DNA of 6,226 nucleotides. It comes from Schwartzia sp. (in: firmicutes) (GTDB lineage Bacteria; Bacillota; Negativicutes; Selenomonadales; Selenomonadaceae). Of the stretch, positions 1 through 6,152 are shown in pieces (position 1 is the stretch's first letter; each line of letters opens with the position of its first letter). The stretch is from assembly GCA_017939945.1 (NCBI GenBank), contig JAGAZS010000347.1, positions 1 to 6,226 on the forward strand, read 5' to 3'. The position numbers and the translations under genes are program-made. The notes below the pieces were generated by a model that ran no database searches, was not told the DNA's origin, and saw only the letters and a program-made list of their open reading frames with translations.

Positions 1-308
1 GTGTCCGCACCGGCTTTGAAGGCGGTCAGATGCCGTTGTATCGTCGTCTTCCGAAGCGCGGCTTCAAGAATGTTTTCGCGAAAGAGTATGCGGAAGTGAA
101 TGTTTCCTCGCTGAACCGTTTTGAAGACGGAGCGGTGGTAGATCCGGTAGCGTTGATCGAGGAAGGCATTCTGAAGAATGTCCTTGACGGGGTTCGGATT
201 CTCGGCAACGGGGAATTGACGAAGAAATTGACGGTGAAAGCCAACGGCTTCACCAAATCGGCGGAGGAAAAAATCAAGGCGGCAGGTGGGGAAGTAGAGG
301 TGATCTGA
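1..308 (+). CDS. rplO: 50S ribosomal protein L15, C-terminal part (5' truncated by window edge)
   Basis: L15 is a large-subunit protein that binds 23S rRNA late in 50S assembly. The open frame runs into the window from the left, with the first full codon at base 3, and about 101 residues are visible. Just after the edge lies the L15 signature: a GFEGGQMPLYRRLPKRGF stretch that ends the glycine-rich N-terminal extension. The globular C-terminal domain follows and ends in a GGEVEVI tail, as expected for the family. The ATG at base 30 is an internal methionine of this signature and not a start. The stop TGA (306-308) lies one base before secY, so the two genes are probably translationally coupled. 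The missing N-terminal part, roughly 45 residues by family length, lies upstream of the window. Confidence 0.97.
   Translation, partial: VRTGFEGGQMPLYRRLPKRGFKNVFAKEYAEVNVSSLNRFEDGAVVDPVALIEEGILKNVLDGVRILGNGELTKKLTVKANGFTKSAEEKIKAAGGEVEVI
296..303 (+). promoter_or_regulatory. Ribosome binding site of secY, inside rplO
   Basis: AGAGGTGA (296-303) lies six bases before the GTG at 310. GAGGTGAT pairs over eight bases with the 16S rRNA 3' end. The site overlaps the last rplO codons, so secY initiation is probably coupled to rplO termination. It supports the GTG start. Confidence 0.8.
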
Positions 309-309
309 G

Positions 310-1566
310 GTGCTTTCAGCCCTCTCGAACATCTACAGGATTCCCGAACTGAGGCAGAAGATCACGTTTACCCTGATCATGTTCGCCATTTTCAGGATGG
401 GGACGCACATTCCGGTTCCCGGCGTGAATCCCGCCGTGATTGAGCAGCTCTTCAGCAGCGGCAACTTGTTCGGCCTGCTGGATCTGTTCTCGGGCGGTGC
501 CTTGAGTAAGTTTTCCATCTTTGCGATGAGCATCACTCCTTATATCAATGCATCCATCATCATCCAGCTTTTGACGGTTGTGATTCCGACGTTGGAGCAA
601 TGGTCCAAGGAGGGGCAGGAAGGCCATAAGAAGACTACGCAGGTTACGCGGTATTTCACCGTGGCGCTGGCTTTCCTTCAGGCCATCGGTATGTCGATCG
701 GCCTCAGGGAAGCCATCCTCAATCCGGGAATCCCGTCGATTCTCGTGATTGCGATCACGCTTACGGCGGGCACGGTGTTCCTGATGTGGGTCGGTGAGCA
801 GATGACGGCGCAGGGCGTCGGGAACGGCATCTCGCTGATTATTTTTGCGGGTATCGTCGCTGCACTTCCGAAGAATCTGGAAAAGATTTACCGTTATTTG
901 CAGGCCGGTACGATCAACGCTTTCAATGTGGTTTTGTTTTTGCTCATTGCGGTTGCAATGGTAGTGTTTGTTATCCTGATCCATGAGGCGCATCGCAGGA
1001 TCCCGATTTCCTACGCGAAACGGGTCGTCGGTACGAGAGCCTATGGCGGTCATTCGAGCCATATTCCGCTGAAGGTCAATCAGGCGGGCGTCATTCCGAT
1101 TATCTTTGCATCGTCCGTATTGATGTTCCCGGTGACGGTAGCCCAGTTTGTGGACATCCCTTGGGTGAAAACAGTCGCAGGCTATTTCGCTTGGGGAACG
1201 CCGCTGCAGACGACGTTGTACGCTTTATTGATCCTCTTCTTCACGTATTTCTACACTGCGGTGACCGTGAAGATACCGGATATGGCGGAAAACCTGAAAA
1301 AATACGGCGGCTTTATTCCGGGCATCCGTCCGGGCAAGCCCACCGAAGATTATTTGGATTATGTTTTGACCCGTATCACACTTGCGGGAGCATTTTTCCT
1401 GGCATTCATCGCTATACTGCCGAATATGGTTGCAGGCGCGACGAATATTGAAGGCGTGTACTTTGGCGGGACGGCGCTGCTGATCGTCGTCGGGGTCGCG
1501 CTTGATACGATGAAGCAGATTGAGGCCATGGTAGTGATGCGTCATTATCAAGGTTTTATGAAGTAA
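310..1566 (+). CDS. secY: Preprotein translocase subunit SecY
   Basis: SecY is the channel-forming subunit of the SecYEG translocon in the cytoplasmic membrane. It passes unfolded preproteins across, or opens sideways to insert membrane proteins. The 418 residues are full length for a Firmicute SecY. About ten hydrophobic segments can be read, near residues 18-36, 68-92, 113-133, 143-163, 173-187, 204-225, 258-279, 300-320, 358-373 and 383-400. The plug region (about 55-65, LLDLFSGGAL) follows segment 1. The cytoplasmic loop with KYGGFIPGIRPG (331-342) carries the conserved arginine that contacts SecA and the ribosome. The start is GTG at 310. It is supported by an SD sequence inside the end of rplO and by the usual N-terminus, in which a short amphipathic region precedes RQKITFTL. 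It is followed 12 bases later by adk. Confidence 0.98.
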   Translation: MLSALSNIYRIPELRQKITFTLIMFAIFRMGTHIPVPGVNPAVIEQLFSSGNLFGLLDLFSGGALSKFSIFAMSITPYINASIIIQLLTVVIPTLEQWSKEGQEGHKKTTQVTRYFTVALAFLQAIGMSIGLREAILNPGIPSILVIAITLTAGTVFLMWVGEQMTAQGVGNGISLIIFAGIVAALPKNLEKIYRYLQAGTINAFNVVLFLLIAVAMVVFVILIHEAHRRIPISYAKRVVGTRAYGGHSSHIPLKVNQAGVIPIIFASSVLMFPVTVAQFVDIPWVKTVAGYFAWGTPLQTTLYALLILFFTYFYTAVTVKIPDMAENLKKYGGFIPGIRPGKPTEDYLDYVLTRITLAGAFFLAFIAILPNMVAGATNIEGVYFGGTALLIVVGVALDTMKQIEAMVVMRHYQGFMK

Positions 1567-1578
1567 AGGAGGAAGACA

Positions 1579-2223
1579 ATGTACATCCTGTTAATGGGGC
1601 CGCCGGGCGCCGGCAAAGGCACGCAAGCGGCTAATCTGGTGCAGAAGTATAACATTCCTCATATTTCGACAGGGGATATGTTCCGCGCGGCAGTGAAGGA
1701 AGGCACGGAGCTCGGCAAAAAGGCGAAGGCGTGCATGGACGCCGGGCAGCTCGTTCCCGACGAGATCACGATCGGGATTGTCAAGGAGCGTCTCGCAAAA
1801 CCGGATTGCGCGAAGGGATTTATCCTGGACGGTTTCCCGCGTACGGTCGAGCAGGCCGACGCGCTGGACGGGATCCTGAAAGATCTCTCGATTCGCTTGA
1901 CACGGGCTGTGGACATTAGCGTCCCGACGAGCGCGTTGATCGAGCGTGCCATCGGACGGCGCGTCTGCAAGAAATGCGGAGCCGCCTACCATATCAAATT
2001 CAATCCGTCGAAAACCGACGGGGTATGCGATAAGTGCGGAGGCGAGACATATCAGCGTGCGGACGACAGCGAGGAGACGATGAAGAGCCGCCTCTCGGTC
2101 TATGAAGCGCAGACAAAGCCGCTCATCAGCTACTATCAGAAAGCAGGGCTTTACAGCCAGATTGATGGGAGCCAGGAAATGAGCAAGGTTTTTGCCGATA
2201 TAGCCGCGTGCCTGGAAAAGTGA
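1579..2223 (+). CDS. adk: Adenylate kinase, zinc-type long LID form
   Basis: Adenylate kinase is a cytoplasmic enzyme that interconverts ATP + AMP and 2 ADP. At 214 residues it is the standard long form. The P-loop GPPGAGKGT is at residues 7-15. The AMP-binding region includes STGDMFR (30-36) and the DGFPRT motif (84-89). The LID domain carries GRR (126-128) and two pairs of cysteines, C130/C133 and C150/C153, which form a structural zinc site as in Gram-positive adenylate kinases. The arginines of the RADDSEETMKSRL segment (160-172) bind phosphates. An AGGAGG sequence (1567-1572) in the 12-base gap after secY sets the ATG start. Position after secY is typical of spc operons. Unusually, no map gene follows it. 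Confidence 0.98.
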   Translation: MYILLMGPPGAGKGTQAANLVQKYNIPHISTGDMFRAAVKEGTELGKKAKACMDAGQLVPDEITIGIVKERLAKPDCAKGFILDGFPRTVEQADALDGILKDLSIRLTRAVDISVPTSALIERAIGRRVCKKCGAAYHIKFNPSKTDGVCDKCGGETYQRADDSEETMKSRLSVYEAQTKPLISYYQKAGLYSQIDGSQEMSKVFADIAACLEK

Positions 2224-2292
2224 CGTCCGTCGGGATGAACGAAAGGCGGAGCGTTATGAAAGGCCTTGATAGAAGATTAAGGAGCAAAACTG

Positions 2293-2511
2293 ATGTCCAA
2301 GCAAGATGTTATTGAAGTAGAAGGGAAGGTACTTGAGGCATTGCCCAATGCGATGTTTCAGGTCGAACTCGAAAACGGCCATGTCGTTTTGGCGCATGTA
2401 TCAGGTAAGATCCGCATGAATTTCATTCGCATCCTGCCTGGAGATAAGGTCACGATTGAGCTTACACCGTACGACTTGACCCGTGGCCGTATAACCTATC
2501 GTTTCAAATAA
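2293..2511 (+). CDS. infA: Translation initiation factor IF-1
   Basis: IF-1 binds the A site of the 30S subunit during initiation and works with IF-2 and IF-3. The 72-residue product is full length and is a single S1-like OB fold. Recognisable blocks are EVEGKVLEALPNAMFQVELENG near the start, LAHVSGKIRMNFIRILPGDKV in the middle, and the terminal DLTRGRITYRFK. AAGGAG (2279-2284) lies eight bases before the ATG. Its position between adk and rpmJ fits the cluster, except that map is missing upstream. Nothing unusual in the protein itself. Confidence 0.98.
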   Translation: MSKQDVIEVEGKVLEALPNAMFQVELENGHVVLAHVSGKIRMNFIRILPGDKVTIELTPYDLTRGRITYRFK

Positions 2512-2551
2512 GGGTAAAGGCGTACAGGAAAGGAAAAGGAGGAAAAGCACA

Positions 2552-2665
2552 ATGAAAGTGAAACCTTCCGTGAAGCCAATTTGTGAGAAATGCAAAGTTA
2601 TCAAGCGCAAAGGCCGGGTCATGGTCATTTGCGAAAATCCGAAGCATAAGCAGAGACAAGGTTAA
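2552..2665 (+). CDS. rpmJ: 50S ribosomal protein L36, zinc-ribbon (C+) form
   Basis: L36 is the smallest large-subunit protein and stabilises 23S rRNA folding. I translated this short frame directly: 37 residues, beginning MKVKPSVKPICEKCKVIKRK and ending in HKQRQG. C11, C14, C27 and H32 form the zinc-ribbon ligand set, so this is the zinc-binding paralog type. Such genomes may also carry a cysteine-free copy elsewhere, which cannot be judged here. AAGGAGG (2536-2542) lies nine bases before the ATG. The gene sits between infA and rpsM, its canonical place. Length and sequence are exactly as expected for the family. Confidence 0.97.
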   Translation: MKVKPSVKPICEKCKVIKRKGRVMVICENPKHKQRQG

Positions 2666-2685
2666 GAAAAGGAGGTGCTCGTTTT

Positions 2686-3057
2686 ATGGCACGTATTGCC
2701 GGCGTCGATTTGCCGCGTGATAAACGAATTGAAATTGCTTTGACATACATCTATGGAATCGGCCTGACGACTTCCAAGAAGCTCCTTGCAGAGGGCGGCA
2801 TCAATCCCGATACCCGCACCCGCGACCTGACGGAGGACGAGGTCGTGAAGCTTCGTGAGCTAATCGACCGTGACGTCATGGTTGAGGGCGACCTTCGCCG
2901 TGAGGTTTCGCTCAATATCAAGCGTCTCGTCGAGATCGGTTGCTACCGCGGCCGCCGTCATCGTCTCGGACTTCCCGTCCGCGGGCAGAACACGAAGAAC
3001 AATGCCCGCACGCGCAAGGGTCCGAGAAAGACGATTGCAGGAAAGAAAAAGGATTAA
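2686..3057 (+). CDS. rpsM: 30S ribosomal protein S13
   Basis: S13 sits in the head of the 30S subunit, contacts the P-site tRNA and forms bridges to the 50S subunit. The 123-residue product has the family start MARIAGVDLPRDKR. It continues with the helix-two-turn-helix region beginning YIYGIG (21-26) and the basic C-terminal signature CYRGRRHRLGLPVRGQ (86-101), then TKNNARTRKGPRK and a lysine-rich tail that reaches the decoding region. A near-perfect SD AAGGAGGTG precedes the ATG by about eight bases. In Firmicutes it opens the alpha-operon block (rpsM-rpsK-rpoA-rplQ). No separate promoter is evident in the 20-base gap after rpmJ. Confidence 0.98.
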   Translation: MARIAGVDLPRDKRIEIALTYIYGIGLTTSKKLLAEGGINPDTRTRDLTEDEVVKLRELIDRDVMVEGDLRREVSLNIKRLVEIGCYRGRRHRLGLPVRGQNTKNNARTRKGPRKTIAGKKKD

Positions 3058-3065
3058 GGAGGGAT
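3056..3065 (+). promoter_or_regulatory. Ribosome binding site of rpsK that fixes a TTG start
   Basis: AAGGAGGGAT overlaps the rpsM stop codon. Its AAGGAGG core ends eight bases before the TTG at 3071. No ATG or GTG fits the conserved S11 N-terminus in this frame, so this SD decides the TTG start. Confidence 0.8.
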
Positions 3066-3070
3066 AGGCT

Positions 3071-3463
3071 TTGGCAGTAAAGAAAACGGTCCGTACGAAG
3101 AAAAAAGACCGCAAGAATATAGAATACGGCGTAGCGCATATCAGCTCTACGTTCAACAATACGATTGTCACGTTGACGGACAAGAACGGCAACGCGATTT
3201 CGTGGGCCAGCGCCGGCGGGCTCGGCTTCCGCGGTTCGCGCAAGTCCACGCCGTTTGCCGCGCAGATGGCTGCCGAGACGGCAGCAAAGGCCGCCATGGA
3301 GCATGGCCTGAAGCAGGTCGAAGTTTATGTCAAGGGACCGGGCGCAGGCCGCGAGGCCGCTATCCGCTCCTTGCAGGCCACCGGCCTTGAGGTCAACATG
3401 ATCAAAGACGTTACGCCGATTCCGCACAACGGGTGCCGCCCGCCGAAGCGGAGAAGGGTATAA
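3071..3463 (+). CDS. rpsK: 30S ribosomal protein S11, TTG start
   Basis: S11 lies on the 30S platform near the E site and helps shape the mRNA exit region. The 130 residues cover the whole family length. The basic N-terminus (MAVKKTVRTKKKDRK) is followed by VAHISSTFNNTIVTLTD (21-37), SWASAGGLGFRGSRKSTPFAA (44-64), VYVKGPGAGREAAIRSL (85-101) and the invariant end PIPHNGCRPPKRRRV. The start is TTG (3071-3073), supported by the strong SD overlapping the rpsM stop and by the MAVKK-type N-terminus. The gene ends in tandem stops TAA TAG (3461-3466). rpsD starts 18 bases downstream. Confidence 0.97.
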   Translation: MAVKKTVRTKKKDRKNIEYGVAHISSTFNNTIVTLTDKNGNAISWASAGGLGFRGSRKSTPFAAQMAAETAAKAAMEHGLKQVEVYVKGPGAGREAAIRSLQATGLEVNMIKDVTPIPHNGCRPPKRRRV

Positions 3464-3481
3464 TAGGGGGTGCAGAAATAG

Positions 3482-4075
3482 ATGGCAATTGATAGAGTGG
3501 CAAGCCTCAAACGGTGCCGCGCGCTCGGCATCGAGCCGGCAGTCCTCGGGCTTTCAAAGAAATCGAAGCGTCAGCCGAAGCGCACGAACCGCAAGGTCAG
3601 CGAGTACGGGCTTCAGCTGAAGGAGAAGCAGAAGGCGAAATTCATTTACGGCGTCATGGAAAAGCAGTTCCGCGGCTATTACGACAAGGCCAAGAAGATG
3701 CAGGGCGTCACCGGTGAGAACCTGTTGAAGCTTCTCGAGCGCCGCATTGACAATGTCGTGTTCCGTCTCGGCCTCGCGTCTACGCGCCGTCAGGCTCGTC
3801 AGGTCGTCCGTCACGGCCATATCCTTGTCAACGGCAAGCGCCTTGACATCCCGTCCGCGCTCGTATACGAGGGCGACGTAATCACGGTTTCGGAAAAGAG
3901 CCGTTCCAACGCTTTCTTCAAGGAACTGGCGGAGAATTACAGCGCTTTGAGCGTTCCGGCATGGCTGGAAGCGGACGCTTCCAATCTTTCCGGCAAAGTG
4001 ACCCGGTATCCGAATCGTGAGGAAATCGATGTGCCGGTCAGCGAGCAGGCGATCGTCGAGTTGTACTCCAAATAA
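3482..4075 (+). CDS. rpsD: 30S ribosomal protein S4, zinc-less (C-) form
   Basis: S4 is a primary 16S rRNA binder that nucleates assembly of the 30S body; in several bacteria it also represses its own operon. The product is 197 residues. The N-terminal region (1-45) has only one cysteine (C12) and lacks the C-x2-C...C set of zinc-binding S4, so it is the C- form, as in some clostridia and Negativicutes. The block EYGLQLKEKQKAKFIYGVMEKQF (41-63) is conserved. The S4 RNA-binding domain follows (about 88-150), including RLGLASTRRQARQVVRHGHILVNGK. The C-terminus ends in IVELYSK. A GGGGGTG SD about nine bases upstream sets the ATG. In Bacillus rpsD is unlinked, but its place here between rpsK and rpoA is the commoner arrangement. 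Confidence 0.97.
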   Translation: MAIDRVASLKRCRALGIEPAVLGLSKKSKRQPKRTNRKVSEYGLQLKEKQKAKFIYGVMEKQFRGYYDKAKKMQGVTGENLLKLLERRIDNVVFRLGLASTRRQARQVVRHGHILVNGKRLDIPSALVYEGDVITVSEKSRSNAFFKELAENYSALSVPAWLEADASNLSGKVTRYPNREEIDVPVSEQAIVELYSK

Positions 4076-4116
4076 TTTCATTGTATTCGTTTTATTGCCA
4101 AGTGCATTGGATTATT

Positions 4117-4124
4117 GGGGAGGG
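4117..4124 (+). promoter_or_regulatory. Ribosome binding site of rpoA
   Basis: GGGGAGGG lies eight bases before the ATG at 4133. An in-frame TTG at 4115 would put this SD inside the coding region, so the ATG is the better start and the protein begins MVEIEKPKIE, as in homologs. Confidence 0.8.
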
Positions 4125-4132
4125 TATTCCAG

Positions 4133-5092
4133 ATGGTCGAAATCGAAAAACCTAAGATCGAGATCGTGGAGATCAGCGAAGACAATCGCTACGGGAAGTT
4201 CGTATGCGAGCCGCTGGAGCGTGGATACGGCACGACGTTCGGCAACAGCCTTCGCCGTATTCTGCTCTCCTCTTTGCAGGGTGCGGCTATCACCGCTATC
4301 CGCATTGACGGAGTGCTTCACGAATTCTCGACGATTCCGGGGGTTCGCGACGATGTTACAAATATCATCCTGAACCTGAAGTCCTTGTGCCTGAAGATGT
4401 ATACCGACGAGCCGAAAACCATCCGTCTGGATGTGGACGGGGCAAAGGAAGTCACGGCTGCCGACATCACGGTGGATTCGGACATTGAAATCCTGAATCC
4501 TGAACTCCATATCGCGACGCTCAACGACGACGGTTCGCTTCATATGGAAATGACGGTAGAGCGCGGCCGCGGATACGTCCCTGCGGACAAGAACAAGAAA
4601 GCGGACCATGTTATCGGGGTCATTCCAATTGATTCCATTTTCTCTCCGATTTTGCGCGTCAATTATTCCGTTGCAGATACGCGTGTCGGCAACGTTACCG
4701 ACTACGACAAGCTGACGATGGAGGTTTGGACGGACGGCTCCATCCGTCCGGAAGAAGCTCTCAGCAAGGCGGCCGGCATCCTGATCATGCACCTGAAGCT
4801 GTTCCAGAATATGGCCGGCATAGAAGAAGAGGGCGAAGCGGAGACGGAGACTTTCCTCGAGCCGCAGGAAAACGACACGGCGAAGGTGCTGGAACTGACA
4901 ATCGAGGATCTCGACCTGTCCGTTCGTTCGTACAACTGCCTGAAGCGTGCCAACATCAACACGGTGGCGGATTTGACGGAGAAGACGGAAGAAGAAATGA
5001 TCAAGGTTCGCAATCTTGGCCGCAAGTCGCTAGAGGAAGTCAAGAAAAAGCTGCAGGAATTGAACCTGTCGCTTTCACAAGGGGAAATTTAA
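4133..5092 (+). CDS. rpoA: DNA-directed RNA polymerase subunit alpha
   Basis: Alpha dimerises to seed RNA polymerase assembly and its C-terminal domain contacts UP elements and activators. From the ATG at 4133 the product has 319 residues, normal for a Firmicute. The N-terminal domain (about 1-230) contains the assembly motif GYGTTFGNSLRRILLSS (31-47) and ERGRGYVPADKNK (143-155). An acidic linker (about 231-250) follows. The C-terminal domain (about 253-312) has ELTIEDLDLSVRSYNCLKRA, with the DNA-contacting arginine (R265) in SVRSYNCL, and RNLGRKSLEEVKKKL. An in-frame TTG 18 bases upstream is rejected as the start because the SD lies after it. The 57-base AT-richer gap after rpsD is the longest inside the alpha block, but I found no convincing promoter in it. 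Confidence 0.98.
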   Translation: MVEIEKPKIEIVEISEDNRYGKFVCEPLERGYGTTFGNSLRRILLSSLQGAAITAIRIDGVLHEFSTIPGVRDDVTNIILNLKSLCLKMYTDEPKTIRLDVDGAKEVTAADITVDSDIEILNPELHIATLNDDGSLHMEMTVERGRGYVPADKNKKADHVIGVIPIDSIFSPILRVNYSVADTRVGNVTDYDKLTMEVWTDGSIRPEEALSKAAGILIMHLKLFQNMAGIEEEGEAETETFLEPQENDTAKVLELTIEDLDLSVRSYNCLKRANINTVADLTEKTEEEMIKVRNLGRKSLEEVKKKLQELNLSLSQGEI

Positions 5093-5122
5093 GGAACGGT
5101 TCAAAAGGAAAGAGGTATAATC

Positions 5123-5458
5123 ATGTACAGAAAATTGGGACGTGATTCCAGCGCACGCAAGGCGCTCTTTCGCAGCGTTCTGACCTCCTTCTTCCGGCAT
5201 GGCCGGATTGAGACGACGGAGGCGAAGGCGAAGGAAGTCAGCGGGCTTGCGGATCAGCTGATCACTTTGGCGAAGCGCGGCGACCTTGCCGCACGCCGCA
5301 CGGCGATTGCCCGTCTTTATGACGAGGACGTCGTCCGGAAACTGTTTGACGAAATTGCCGACAAATACAAAGATCGTCAGGGCGGCTATACACGCATCCT
5401 GAAGCTCGGCCCCCGTCGTGGAGACGCGGCGCCGATGGCTTTGCTGGAGCTCGTGTAA
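5123..5458 (+). CDS. rplQ: 50S ribosomal protein L17
   Basis: L17 binds 23S rRNA near the peptide exit tunnel on the large subunit. The 111 residues match the short Gram-positive length. The N-terminus MYRKLGRDSSARKALFRSVL is typical. The signature HGRIETTEAKAKEVSGLADQL (26-46) and the C-terminal block GGYTRILKLGPRRGDAAPMA (87-106) are both intact, and it ends in LELV. AAAGAGG upstream serves as a modest SD. The gene closes the ribosomal cluster and is followed 31 bases later by an intrinsic terminator. In many Firmicutes the next genes would be ECF-transporter genes (ecfA1, ecfA2, ecfT) and truA; here cobO follows instead. Confidence 0.98.
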   Translation: MYRKLGRDSSARKALFRSVLTSFFRHGRIETTEAKAKEVSGLADQLITLAKRGDLAARRTAIARLYDEDVVRKLFDEIADKYKDRQGGYTRILKLGPRRGDAAPMALLELV

Positions 5459-5489
5459 TTCGTCTCTATTTACGAATGGCAGGACAGAC

Positions 5490-5532
5490 AAAACCCCGCG
5501 CCTCAATCGAAGGCGGCGGGGTTTTTATTTTT
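5490..5532 (+). terminator. Intrinsic terminator of the ribosomal-protein operon
   Basis: A GC-rich hairpin with a 14-pair stem has its 5' arm at 5490-5503 and its 3' arm at 5511-5525. It has one bulged G (5515), a seven-base loop, and a T-rich tail GTTTTTATTTTT. It lies 31 bases after the rplQ stop, as expected for the end of the alpha operon. It is also only 17 bases before cobO, so any transcription of cobO from upstream must read through it. Confidence 0.93.
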
Positions 5533-5541
5533 CGGGTTAAT

Positions 5542-5549
5542 GAAGGGAG
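5542..5549 (+). promoter_or_regulatory. Crowded ribosome binding site of cobO
   Basis: GAAGGGAG directly abuts the ATG at 5550, leaving essentially no spacer after the purine tract. If the pairing is limited to GAAGG the spacing is about three bases, still short. No better start codon exists in frame before the P-loop, so translation is likely weak or the SD register is unusual. Confidence 0.45.
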
Positions 5550-6095
5550 ATGCGCCGGAAGGAACGTCAAGGGCTTTTAATCGTACATACAGGAGAAGGA
5601 AAGGGAAAAACGACCGCTGCGCTGGGTCTCGCGGTTCGTGCGTGGGGCAGCGGGCTTCGCGTTCTCATCCTGCAATTCATCAAAGGCGGGCAGCGCTATG
5701 GGGAATTGGATGCCATCAAAGCGTTGAAGAATGTCCGGGACACCATCGAAGTCCGCCAGTGCGGGCTTGGCTTCACACGGCGGGACGAGAGCCGGAAAGC
5801 CGAACACATCGCGGCGGCGAAGGAAGCGGTTCGCGAGGCGGAGCGGGAAATCGTTTCCGGCGCGTGGGATTTGATTATATTGGATGAAATCAATTACGCC
5901 GTGAAATTCGGGCTGCTTGCGACGGAAGAGGTTTTGCGCCTTTTGCGCGAAAAACCGCCGGCGCTCCATCTCGTGCTGACCGGCAGGGACGCGCAGCCGG
6001 AGATCGTCGAGGCCGCCGATCTCGTCACGGAAATGAAGCTCGTTAAGCATCCGTTTGAGAAAGGCGTCAAAGCGCAAAAGGGAATTGAATTTTAG
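5550..6095 (+). CDS. cobO: Corrinoid adenosyltransferase, CobO/BtuR/CobA family
   Basis: The family transfers the adenosyl group of ATP to the cobalt of reduced cob(I)yrinic acid a,c-diamide or other corrinoids, a cytoplasmic step in adenosylcobalamin synthesis and salvage. The 181-residue product has the P-loop GEGKGKTT at 15-22, preceded by the usual GLLIVHT strand. LQFIKGGQRYGE (41-52), the Walker-B-like LDEINYAV (111-118), TGRDA (144-148) and the terminal HPFEKGVKAQKGIEF (167-181) are all diagnostic. In the corrinoid-site segment GLGFTRRD (72-79), the Phe known from Salmonella CobA is kept, but the following key Trp is Arg77. The ATG start gives the usual short N-terminus, though its SD spacing is poor. 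No cobalamin riboswitch fits in the short leader. The gene stands alone here, with no other cobalamin gene before the window ends. Confidence 0.93.
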   Translation: MRRKERQGLLIVHTGEGKGKTTAALGLAVRAWGSGLRVLILQFIKGGQRYGELDAIKALKNVRDTIEVRQCGLGFTRRDESRKAEHIAAAKEAVREAEREIVSGAWDLIILDEINYAVKFGLLATEEVLRLLREKPPALHLVLTGRDAQPEIVEAADLVTEMKLVKHPFEKGVKAQKGIEF

Positions 6096-6104
6096 AATGA
6101 GGAT

Positions 6105-6152
6105 AAAAAACAACCATGCCGTGATTGGAGTCTCGCGGCATGGTTGTTTTTT
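6105..6152 (+). terminator. Perfect 17-bp hairpin terminator after cobO, possibly bidirectional
   Basis: The arms at 6105-6121 and 6136-6152 are exact reverse complements over 17 bases, with a 14-base loop. The 5' arm begins with six A and the 3' arm ends with six T, so either strand yields a GC-containing hairpin followed by a U-run. It lies nine bases after the cobO stop. The symmetry allows termination from both directions, but whether a convergent gene lies to the right cannot be seen. Confidence 0.9.

Noticed and set aside
316..1062. A 248-codon antisense ORF inside secY, and other long antisense frames
   Set aside because: They mirror well-conserved genes in GC-rich codon patterns, show no family resemblance, and lack SD sites. 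Shadows.
3459..3464. TATAAT at the end of rpsK
   Set aside because: It is made by the last Val codon and the tandem stops. The region where a -35 would lie is very GC-rich and has no match.
4115..4132. In-frame TTG start giving rpoA six extra N-terminal residues
   Set aside because: The GGGGAGGG SD would fall inside the coding region, and homologous alpha subunits begin with the M-x-E-I-E-type sequence found at 4133.
4076..4132. Internal promoter between rpsD and rpoA
   Set aside because: TTGTAT and TTGCCA occur but have no -10 partner at 16-18 bases. The gap is probably a simple leader for rpoA translation.
5116..5121. TATAAT exactly matching a -10 box just before rplQ
   Set aside because: It abuts the rplQ start codon and has no -35-like hexamer 16-18 bases upstream. 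Transcription from it would begin inside rplQ. Chance match in the leader.
5459..5549. Cobalamin riboswitch upstream of cobO
   Set aside because: The interval is only 91 bases, mostly occupied by the rplQ terminator. A cobalamin riboswitch needs well over 150 bases, and no B12-box-like sequence was seen.
5540..5887. A 115-codon ORF in another frame over the start of cobO
   Set aside because: It has no SD, its translation is arginine/glycine-rich with no recognisable motif, and it overlaps the clear P-loop region of cobO. It is a frame shadow.
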